In this document: positions 1 through 5,742 of the stretch, one piece after another
How the letters are laid out: each line of letters opens with the position of its first letter
Numbering within the stretch: the stretch's first letter is position 1
Origin: JBFMFE01 sp040752295
GTDB taxonomy: Bacteria; UBP15; UBA6099; JBFMBQ01
NCBI GenBank assembly: GCA_040752295.1
Contig: JBFMFE010000240.1
Location: 1-17,129 of the forward strand
DNA length: 17,129 nt
Direction of reading: 5' to 3'
The notes under the pieces: model-generated
Databases searched by the model: none
What the model saw: only the letters and a program-made list of their open reading frames with translations
Told to the model about the DNA's origin: nothing
Made by a program: the position numbers and the translations under genes

Positions 1-47
1 TTAGACGCTTAGCAGGCGCCTGCCTTAAGCCTCTCGGCCACCTCTCC
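1..47 (-). tRNA. tRNA-Ser(GCU), 5' part, cut by window edge
   Basis: Read on the minus strand from 47 leftwards, the sequence gives a 7-base acceptor strand GGAGAGG, then UG, a D-arm starting GCC with the long type II D-loop, and an anticodon stem (GGCGC paired with GCGUC). The stem encloses the loop CUGCUAA, whose anticodon GCU reads serine AGC/AGU codons (anticodon at 11-13). The variable arm, T-arm and 3' end lie outside the window, so the gene is partial only because of the edge. The match to bacterial tRNA-Ser(GCU) is strong. Confidence 0.88.
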
Positions 48-83
48 CTCGTACTGCGCCGCCCGGTCCGTTTCTTCACCACA

Positions 84-112
84 ACTTTAGCGCTTTCTCC
101 CCATTTTATCAA
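84..112 (-). promoter_or_regulatory. sigma70-type promoter of tRNA-Ser
   Basis: On the minus strand TTGATA (107-112) and TAAAGT (84-89) are separated by 17 bp. The predicted transcription start is about 30 bases before the tRNA 5' end, in an A+T-richer patch. A second TTGACG at 116-121 has no good -10 box. Assigned from consensus and position only. Confidence 0.45.
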
Positions 113-269
113 CCCCGTCAAAACCCAGTTTTATGTCGCGGACCCAAACGTCCCGAAAAACAACTTCTCTCCCGCCACGCGCCCCGTCGCGCCGAAAGCT
201 TCACGGTACGGCATCACCGCGCCGCCGTCCCGTCCCGCGGTCGCCGCGCCGAACCCCACCCTCCCGCGC

Positions 270-335
270 AAAAGCTTTTTCCAGCACCCTCACTATCCGC
301 CGCGCCGCCCCGCCGTCCCACAACTCGGGCACGCG
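270..335 (-). pseudogene. Possible C-terminal fragment of UDP-N-acetylglucosamine 2-epimerase
   Basis: An open frame on the minus strand contains GRVPELWDGG followed by AARRIVRVLEKAF. This resembles the end of non-hydrolysing UDP-GlcNAc 2-epimerases (WecB type), where R-[IV]-P-x-L-W-D-G is followed by a helix starting with AxRIV. Nothing of the preceding catalytic domains is present, since the frame runs directly into the transposase scar at about 374. If real, it is a dead 3' stump left by rearrangement. A chance resemblance over about 22 residues cannot be excluded. Confidence 0.3.
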
Positions 336-373
336 TCCATTCCTCGCGCGTCCCCCAAGCGCCTCCAAATCAG

Positions 374-396
374 GGGACACAATACTTATTTCCCCT
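374..396 (-). repeat. Terminal motif of a RAYT/IS200-like element
   Basis: On the minus strand GGGGA, a 13-base AT-rich middle containing AATAAGTATTGTG, and TCCCC form an imperfect dyad. The motif overlaps the stop codon of the transposase-derived tail at 386. It looks like the sequence commonly found at the 3' edge of REP-associated transposase genes in environmental genomes. That family assignment is from memory; the dyad and its position are directly visible. Confidence 0.4.
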
Positions 397-712
397 TTTT
401 CAAAGGTTTTCTGCCCGCTTTCCGTGGGGTGAGCGCCCGTCCGAGCATGGTTTCGATTCGCGAGACGAAGGCGGCGTCGCCCAGAGGGCGCCCCGTTCGC
501 TCGCACCGCTGGAGCGATTCGCGCACCGCTTTCGGCACGGGGCGGGAGAGGTATTTCCCCCAGTCGGCGCCGAGCAGTTCCAGCAGGGGGGCCGCTTTCA
601 CAAGCGTGTCGGCGTGCCCGGCTGCGAGCAGAGCAAGTTTCAGATCGCTCTCCGCATGGCACATCCACTCCTCAGGCGATCCGGGATCGGTTCTCTTGCT
701 CCGCGGATTCAT
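386..712 (-). pseudogene. Chimeric ORF: HEPN N-terminus joined to RAYT transposase C-terminus
   Basis: A 108-residue frame starts 41 bases inside the MNT gene (GGGAAGG upstream of the ATG). Residues 1 to about 33 (SPEEWMCHAESDLKLALLAA) match the first helix of HEPN proteins, the usual partner of MNT nucleotidyltransferases. From about residue 34 it switches to the C-terminus of REP-associated tyrosine transposases: DTLVKAAPLLELLGADW, then GRPLGDAAFV, and a basic tail (LTPRKAGRKPLKKGK). The rest of HEPN, including the R-x4-6-H ribonuclease motif, is absent, as is the HUH/tyrosine catalytic part of the transposase. It therefore cannot work as either protein. A deletion or insertion joining the two at about position 613 is the simplest explanation. 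The frame is open, so a short chimeric protein could still be made. Confidence 0.72.
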
Positions 713-1046
713 GGACCACCTTCCCGTTTATCATCGCTTCTCTATATATCAGTCCGGGCTGTTCTTTCAGTCTCTCCCACTCCGTCTCCGGGACAACGAT
801 GATGTCCATAGGCATGGATATTCCCCTCAGAAAGCGCCTTATCCGCACGCTCTCTTTCCTTGCGCTCCGGATTTCGTTACGACCAACGATAAGGATATCA
901 AGGTCGCTGTCGCGGTCAATCCTTCCGTTAATATATGAGCCGAAAAGAATGATTTTTAGGGGACGTCCGTTCTCGACAATCCTGCGAATAACTTCTTCTA
1001 CCTTTTCAGGGGTTATTTCCCAATCCTTGTGAATTGCCGTGTTCAT
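672..1046 (-). CDS. MNT-type nucleotidyltransferase antitoxin (MntA-like)
   Basis: A 124-residue minimal nucleotidyltransferase. The signature is complete: FGSYINGRIDRDSDLDILIV (G36-S37, D48 and D50) with a third acidic position at D81 in MDIIVV. In MNT-HEPN (type VII) toxin-antitoxin pairs such enzymes AMPylate and silence the HEPN ribonuclease. The start chosen is the ATG at 1046, with AAGGGA 9 bases upstream. A GTG at 1064 in the same frame would add six residues but lies inside that ribosome-binding region. The gene is preceded by two mini-cistrons and overlaps the next frame by 41 bp, the normal MNT-HEPN arrangement. That partner is truncated here, so this antitoxin has probably lost its toxin. 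The catalytic residues are intact. Confidence 0.85.
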   Translation of the reverse strand: MNTAIHKDWEITPEKVEEVIRRIVENGRPLKIILFGSYINGRIDRDSDLDILIVGRNEIRSARKESVRIRRFLRGISMPMDIIVVPETEWERLKEQPGLIYREAMINGKVVHESAEQENRSRIA

Positions 1047-1047
1047 C

Positions 1048-1110
1048 TTACGATTTCCCTTCACGGTGATGCGGCATAAGCAAGCGCGGTGCGTACTTTT
1101 TCATCTTCAT
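1048..1110 (-). CDS. Mini-cistron 2 upstream of MNT (20 aa)
   Basis: ATG to TAA encodes MKMKKYAPRLLMPHHREGKS, a basic peptide of unknown function. The ATG overlaps the stop of the preceding mini-cistron (ATGA) and follows GAAGGG at 5 bases. Its own stop lies one base before the MNT ATG, and another GAAGGG within its 3' end serves MNT. The layout suggests translational coupling, but the peptide resembles nothing I know and may have no function beyond that. It could also be a scrap of a decayed gene. Confidence 0.4.
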   Translation of the reverse strand: MKMKKYAPRLLMPHHREGKS

Positions 1111-1151
1111 GTCATCCCTTCAACCAACCGTTTTTCGCTTAAAAGTTCCAT
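1107..1151 (-). CDS. Mini-cistron 1 upstream of MNT (14 aa)
   Basis: A 14-codon frame, MELLSEKRLVEGMT, with a textbook ribosome-binding site (GGGAGG, 6 bases before ATG). It lies about 25 bases downstream of the predicted transcription start of a good promoter. It is the first translatable frame of the transcript and is coupled by an ATGA overlap to the next one. Role unknown: a leader peptide, a regulatory coupling device, or the N-terminus of a gene since deleted. Confidence 0.42.
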   Translation of the reverse strand: MELLSEKRLVEGMT

Positions 1152-1311
1152 AATAAACCTCCCATCTTGGCAATGTTCAGTTATCATATAACAAAGATTT
1201 TTCACGTCAACAATGTTCTCGTTTCCTTTTCGAGCGTTTAACCTGGTTTATGCCCCATCGGTGAGTGTCCTCCATAAATGAGTAAGAGGCAGGACGGGAA
1301 CGGTATACTGC
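1152..1311. other. Gap between MNT operon and hicB-like gene
   Basis: A+T-rich compared with the neighbouring genes. It holds the MNT operon promoter (1183-1210) and otherwise only very short frames without convincing start signals. I see no HicA-like frame and no clear terminator. Confidence 0.5.
1183..1210 (-). promoter_or_regulatory. sigma70 promoter for the MNT operon
   Basis: TTGACG (1205-1210) and TATGAT (1183-1188), 16 bp apart, lie in an A+T-rich patch. The predicted start near 1176 gives a leader of about 25 bases before the first mini-cistron with its GGGAGG site. This is among the best consensus promoters in the window. Confidence 0.6.
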
Positions 1312-1533
1312 TCAGCCGGATACCTGATAGATGACGGGTTTGTAGCGAGGTTTGGGAATAGCCTTGCCTGCGGCGCGGGCGGCTTCTATCCACGCCTTCT
1401 TCGCTTTCTTCAGTTCGGCGAGCGCCGCTTCGGGAGTTTTTCCGAACGCGGAGCAGGACTCAAGATCGGGAATGTCGGCGATGTAACCGCGGTCATCTTC
1501 GCTGTAAAAAATGTTGATATGGTAATCGGTCAT
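1312..1533 (-). CDS. HicB-like antitoxin domain protein, orphan
   Basis: A 73-residue protein of the HicB_lk/UPF0150 family: MTDYHINIFYSEDDRGYIADIPDL, then CSAFGKTPEAALAELKKAKKAWIEAA. This is the partial RNase H-like beta-sheet plus helix in which 'GYIADIPDL' and 'G.TPEAALAE' are the diagnostic strings. HicB proteins neutralise and autoregulate the mRNA interferase HicA. No HicA-like frame (small, double-stranded-RNA-binding fold with a catalytic His) lies upstream or downstream, so the antitoxin stands alone, as many short HicB-like proteins do. There is no added DNA-binding C-terminus. GGAAGG and GAAGG lie just before the ATG. A 36-codon frame (1493-1603) overlaps its start in another frame. 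Confidence 0.78.
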   Translation of the reverse strand: MTDYHINIFYSEDDRGYIADIPDLESCSAFGKTPEAALAELKKAKKAWIEAARAAGKAIPKPRYKPVIYQVSG

Positions 1534-1681
1534 CCTTCATCACCTTCCATCTTTGGTGAAGATTGGGATCAGACCCTGAATATTTAATGTTTGTCTTTGC
1601 CATACTGCCTCGTCTCCTTCAACTTTTTGTTCCATCATCATCTGTGGACACATATTGTCAATTCGGAGATGCGGCAGGGCT

Positions 1682-2986
1682 TTAACGTTTTTTTCGACCG
1701 AACCTTTTGAAGATATCGTCCACGTGGCGCAGGTAGCGGGCGAGGTCGAAGCATTCCTTTATTTCCTTTTCGGAGAGGATGCCGCGGATTTCCCTGTCGG
1801 CGAGGAGGAGGTCGAGGAAGTGAGCGTGTGCGTTCCATGCGTTCATGGCGTTGCGCTGGACGAGGCGGTAGGCTTTGTCGCGCGGGACGTTTTTTTCCGT
1901 GAGCGCGAGGAGGACGCGCTGGGAGAAGACGAGGCCGCGTGTGAGTTCGAGGTTTGACCTCATCTTTTCGGGATAGACGATGAGATTCTCGATGAGCGAG
2001 GAGGTTTTTGCGAGCATGTAATGGAGGGTGATGCAGGAGTCGGGGAAGATGACGCGTTCGGCGGAGGAGTGCGAGATGTCGCGCTCGTGCCAGAGTGCGA
2101 CGTTTTCGAGTGAGACGAGTGCGTTGGCGCGGAGGATGCGCGCAAGCCCGCAGATGCGTTCGCAGAGGATGGGGTTGCGCTTGTGTGGCATGGCGGAGGA
2201 GCCTTTCTGTCCGGGCGAGAAGGGTTCTTCGGCCTCGAGGACTTCGGTGCGCTGGAGGTGGCGGATTTCGAGGGCGATTTTTTCGAGCGTGGCGGCGGCG
2301 AGGGCGAGGGTGGACAGGAACGCGGCGTGGCGGTCGCGCTGTACCACCTGCGTTGAGATGGAGGCGGGAGCGATACCGAGTGACTCGCAGGCGAGCCGTT
2401 CGACCTCCGGGGGGACGTTGGAGTAAGTGCCGACGGGACCGGAGATTTTGCCGACGGCGATTTCATCGCGTGCGCGGCGCAGTCTCGCCTCGTCGCGGGA
2501 GACGTCGTCGTACCACAGGAGGAGTTTAAGCCCGAAGGTTGTTGGTTCGGCGTGGGCGCCGTGTGTGCGTCCGATCATGACGGAGTTTTTGTGTTTTTTT
2601 GCCTTTGCGTAGAGGATTTTTCCGAGGGCGGAGGTCCGCTTGAGAAGTATGTCCGCCGATTCGACGAGCAGGAGCGCGGTTGCGGTGTCGAGGACGTCCG
2701 AGGAGGTCAGCCCCACGTGGATGTATCTCGCGTCTCCGGCGCCGACGCATTCGGCGACGCTCGTCAGGAAGGCGATGACGTCGTGGTCCACTTCGTTTTC
2801 GATTTCGGCGATGCGTTTGAGGGAGAAGCCGGCTTTGGCGCGAATGTTTTCGAGGCTTTTGCGGGGGATTTTACCCAGTTTCGCCCATGCCTCGCATACG
2901 GCAAGCTCAACGTCGAGCCATTTGCGGAATTTGTTTTCTTCCGTCCATACCCTGCCCATTTCCGGGAGGGTGTATCTTTCGATCAC
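1682..2986 (-). CDS. purB: Adenylosuccinate lyase
   Basis: A 434-residue enzyme of the fumarase/aspartase superfamily. It cleaves SAICAR to AICAR plus fumarate, and adenylosuccinate to AMP plus fumarate, in purine synthesis. Length and motifs fit the bacterial short form: TSSDVLDTA (about 94-102), the general-acid histidine in GRTHGAHAEPTTFG (H142), and the superfamily signature GSSAMPHKRNP (262-272) with the catalytic serine in the flexible loop. The start is GTG at 2986, overlapping the purE stop (GTGA, 4 bp), so translation is probably coupled. It is the last gene of the S55 peptidase-purE-purB run. I see no clear intrinsic terminator after it. Confidence 0.95.
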   Translation of the reverse strand: MIERYTLPEMGRVWTEENKFRKWLDVELAVCEAWAKLGKIPRKSLENIRAKAGFSLKRIAEIENEVDHDVIAFLTSVAECVGAGDARYIHVGLTSSDVLDTATALLLVESADILLKRTSALGKILYAKAKKHKNSVMIGRTHGAHAEPTTFGLKLLLWYDDVSRDEARLRRARDEIAVGKISGPVGTYSNVPPEVERLACESLGIAPASISTQVVQRDRHAAFLSTLALAAATLEKIALEIRHLQRTEVLEAEEPFSPGQKGSSAMPHKRNPILCERICGLARILRANALVSLENVALWHERDISHSSAERVIFPDSCITLHYMLAKTSSLIENLIVYPEKMRSNLELTRGLVFSQRVLLALTEKNVPRDKAYRLVQRNAMNAWNAHAHFLDLLLADREIRGILSEKEIKECFDLARYLRHVDDIFKRFGRKKR

Positions 2987-3516
2987 GCGTTTTTACCCGC
3001 TTTCGGGGATATTTTCCTGTAGCGCGCGGCGAGGTCATTTTTTCTCTTTTCGCGGAAGTTCCGGAGCTTTTCGGCGAGTCGCGGGGACTGGAGGGCGAGA
3101 ATCTGAACGGCGAGAAGCGCGGCGTTTCTCGAGGCGTCAATTCCGACGGCGGCGACCGGGACGTCGGGCGGCATCTGGACGATGGACAGCAGGGCGTCAA
3201 TGCCCATGAGGGAGGCGCTGATGGGAACGCCTATGACCGGGAGGCGCGTTTTTGAGGCTGCCACGCCCGGCAGGTGCGCGGATTTGCCCGCCGCGGCGAT
3301 TATCACACTGCCTCCCCGGGTTGTGAATTCCCGGATCAGCTCATCGAGGTACTCCGGCGTGCGGTGCGCCGAGGCGACGCGCAGGACGTGCGGGACCCTG
3401 AAGGCGTCCAGAATCTCCACCGCCGGATCGAGTTTGGCGAGGTCGGATTCGCTGCCCGCGACGATGAGCACGTCGGGGGCAGGCGCCTGTCTCGTCGTTT
3501 TTTTCGATTTTTTCAC
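2983..3516 (-). CDS. purE: N5-carboxyaminoimidazole ribonucleotide mutase (PurE)
   Basis: A 177-residue class I PurE, which converts N5-CAIR to CAIR in de novo purine synthesis. Residues 1-14 are a charged N-terminal extension. GSESD (21-25), VASAHRTPEYLDEL (from 48), AHLPG (80-84) and LLSIVQMP (109-116) are the recognised substrate-binding blocks. The usual AAGGAAHLPG loop reads AAGKSAHLPG here, with the histidine kept. Start is GTG at 3516, 28 bases after the S55 gene stop, with only a weak ribosome-binding site. The gene is followed by purB with a 4-bp overlap. No purK, which would supply N5-CAIR, lies in the window. Confidence 0.93.
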   Translation of the reverse strand: MKKSKKTTRQAPAPDVLIVAGSESDLAKLDPAVEILDAFRVPHVLRVASAHRTPEYLDELIREFTTRGGSVIIAAAGKSAHLPGVAASKTRLPVIGVPISASLMGIDALLSIVQMPPDVPVAAVGIDASRNAALLAVQILALQSPRLAEKLRNFREKRKNDLAARYRKISPKAGKNA

Positions 3517-3544
3517 CGTCGGTTCATTCCGTTTTCAGGGGAGG

Positions 3545-5650
3545 TCACTTTTCCTTCAGTATTCCAATGCGTGATTTTTCGATTTTGTTTTCCTTGAACG
3601 AGCGGTTTTTGCGCACGTCCACCCTCACGGAGGTTTCCCCCCTGAGGACCCAGGGGGTTGCCTTCTTTGTTTTTTGCGGCTCGTCCTTTTTCTCGCCGGT
3701 TTCGGCGTCGTGTTCCGCCGCGCCGGGCGACGACACGACCGCAACGAGTTCGTTGTTTTTTTCCATCGAGACGAAATCCTCGACCATTTCCTCGAAGGTT
3801 TCGGCGCCGGAAGTTTCCTCGCCGCCGTCCTCAATTTCCTCTTCCTGGGCGTGTGGCGATTCTTCTTCGGGCTGGAGATCGAAAAGGATGATGGGGGCGG
3901 GTCTGCGCGCTCTCATGCCGGAAAAGATGTCTATGACAGCCGTTCCCTCGCCGATGTCGTCGGGGATTGGGACGTGAATCGTTTCCCTGACGGATTTTTC
4001 CCTGTTTGGGCGGAGGGTGACCTCGATCGCCACGACGTCGCCGGGATGGACTTTGGGTATTTCGGCGGTTTTTTCGCGGTCTTCGGCGGGTTTTTCTTCG
4101 TCGGGCGTCTGTCCTTCCGGAGTTTCACCGGTTTCGGGGACGGCGAAGGGGACGCGGTCTTCCGGCTCGGTGAGGTCTTTTTTTCCGTCGGTGAACGACG
4201 ACGCGGAAAGCGCCGCCGAACCCGCCGGCTGCGCCTGTTCGTCCGCCCCGGCAAGCGAGTCGGTCGCGGTTTCGCCTGTGAGGACCTGCGCTTTTTCGAT
4301 GGACGCCACGGACGCCGAGGAGTTGATTTCCACGGACACGTCCAGGCCTGACAGCTGCGTCGCGTGGAGGTTGTTGTTGATGACGAAGTTCACGGCGTGG
4401 AAGATTTCGGAGAGGGATTCGGCGGCGACGTCGTACCTGTTGTAGAACGTGTTTTCGCGCCGGATGGCGGGGTTGTATCCGTCGGCGCGGAGGGAGAACG
4501 ACACTTTGGAGGTGCCTTCTCCGATGCGGTCAATCGCGTTGTCCATCGCCCTGAGAAGGACGGACAGTATCAACCCCGGCAGCAGCTCGCGGTCGTCCAC
4601 CATCTGAACGGCGAAGTCCCGCCGCGTGTTCTGGTCGGCGTCTTTCACCGTAACGGAGATGGGGATCAGTTCGGGGAACCGGTCGAGCACGCCTGAGACG
4701 GCGGACCCGCGGTCTTCGAGGACGGTTCCCCTGAGCGTGCCGGTCGAAGCGATTTTGAAGGGGACGTCGCCGAGGACGATTCCGTGGACGTGGGCGTCGC
4801 CGAGGAGGTATTTCACCCGTCCTTTTCTGAAGAGCGGGTGACCGAATGCGATAAACTTACTTCCATCCACAGCGGTGAGGGTTCCGATCGCTGCGATGTC
4901 AATGTCGCCTCGTGCGAGCTGGACGGAAATGGAGCTTCCCGGCTTGAGGTCGGCGCCGCTGCCTATGACGGGGGCGCCCGCGGCGCCGCCGGCGTTAAGC
5001 CTGTTTGCGGGAGTCAACTCAAGCCCGCTGTTGCGGAAATAAGGCTTGAGGAAGCCGTACGCGCGCTCGTCGAGTCCATTGATCATCACCGGCGTCAGTG
5101 CGAGCCGCGCCCTGAGCGTGCTGCCGGTCGCGGCGCCGGAGCACTCGGGTGGGCAGTACTGAATCTCGTCCACCACCCTTGCGCCGACGGTGATTTCATC
5201 CTTCAATTTTCTTTTTCCCACGGGCGCGCCGTATTTCATGACTTTCAGCATGGATTCCACGGGGGTGACGCCCCCGATGAGGCAGCCGTTTTCCTCCGGG
5301 AAATTCATGGATATGGCGCCGATGAGTCTGCCCCCGAGGTAGACCGGCGTGCCGCTCATGCCGAGGGAAATTCCGCCGTTGGACTCGATGTTTTCCCCGT
5401 TGACCTGTATGAGGATGAGGTCTTCGCCCGAGGGACCGGAACGCGGGAGGACGCCGAGGACTTTGAAGTAGAACCTTTCGACGGAGGCGCCGGAGAAGAC
5501 GGTGAGTCCGTAGCCGCGCATACCGGGTGCGATTTTCGAGACGGGGAGGTAGTCGAGCGGGGCGGAGGCGCCCGCCGCGGCGAGGAAGACGACCAGCGCT
5601 GCGGCGCACCGGAAGGCGGGTTTTGCAATGCGTGTCGGCGCTCTTTTCAC
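3545..5650 (-). CDS. Secreted SpoIVB-like S55 family serine peptidase
   Basis: A 701-residue exported protein. Residues 1-30 are a signal peptide (basic n-region, hydrophobic core, AGASA cleavage site). GMRGYGLTVFSG (43-54) and GISLGMSGTPVYLGGRLIGAIS (from 93) carry the S55 serine motif (S99), and FIAFGHPLF (266-274) holds the likely histidine (H271). About 450-535 and 593-665 are acidic, Pro/Glu/Ala-rich linkers flanking a small beta-rich module (536-592). The start is GTG at 5650 because it gives a complete signal peptide. A longer frame reaching 6022 would only add residues antisense-like to the upstream gene. No Shine-Dalgarno is present, but TATAAT sits 6 bases upstream, implying leaderless translation. 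It heads a run with purE and purB. The substrate is unknown. Confidence 0.8.
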   Translation of the reverse strand: MKRAPTRIAKPAFRCAAALVVFLAAAGASAPLDYLPVSKIAPGMRGYGLTVFSGASVERFYFKVLGVLPRSGPSGEDLILIQVNGENIESNGGISLGMSGTPVYLGGRLIGAISMNFPEENGCLIGGVTPVESMLKVMKYGAPVGKRKLKDEITVGARVVDEIQYCPPECSGAATGSTLRARLALTPVMINGLDERAYGFLKPYFRNSGLELTPANRLNAGGAAGAPVIGSGADLKPGSSISVQLARGDIDIAAIGTLTAVDGSKFIAFGHPLFRKGRVKYLLGDAHVHGIVLGDVPFKIASTGTLRGTVLEDRGSAVSGVLDRFPELIPISVTVKDADQNTRRDFAVQMVDDRELLPGLILSVLLRAMDNAIDRIGEGTSKVSFSLRADGYNPAIRRENTFYNRYDVAAESLSEIFHAVNFVINNNLHATQLSGLDVSVEINSSASVASIEKAQVLTGETATDSLAGADEQAQPAGSAALSASSFTDGKKDLTEPEDRVPFAVPETGETPEGQTPDEEKPAEDREKTAEIPKVHPGDVVAIEVTLRPNREKSVRETIHVPIPDDIGEGTAVIDIFSGMRARRPAPIILFDLQPEEESPHAQEEEIEDGGEETSGAETFEEMVEDFVSMEKNNELVAVVSSPGAAEHDAETGEKKDEPQKTKKATPWVLRGETSVRVDVRKNRSFKENKIEKSRIGILKEK

Positions 5651-5656
5651 GTGTTT

Positions 5657-5662
5657 ATTATA
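5657..5662 (-). promoter_or_regulatory. TATAAT -10 box, leaderless-type promoter of the S55 gene
   Basis: A perfect TATAAT on the minus strand, followed by AAACAC and then the GTG start. The predicted transcription start, 7 bases past the -10 box, falls on the G of GTG. The -35 region is poor (TTTCCC at an 18-bp spacing is the nearest). With no ribosome-binding site possible, the transcript is likely leaderless. Confidence 0.55.
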
Positions 5663-5742
5663 GGGGATCGTTTTTGAAAAGGGAAAGATTTGCGGGAGGG
5701 AGATAAAGGGCATGGGGCGCGGGCGCGTCCGCCGGGTCCGTG

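Noticed and set aside
133..432. Plus-strand 99-codon frame near the left edge
   Set aside because: Arg/Pro/Ser-rich shadow across the transposase scar; no ribosome-binding site or known motif.
1493..1603. 36-codon minus-strand frame with GAAGGAG upstream, overlapping the start of the HicB gene
   Set aside because: The ribosome site is reasonable but the spacing (10) is long, the peptide has no recognisable toxin features, and part of its sequence (ATTCAGGGTCTGATCCC) resembles repeat or transposon-edge DNA. Kept only as a possible alternative.
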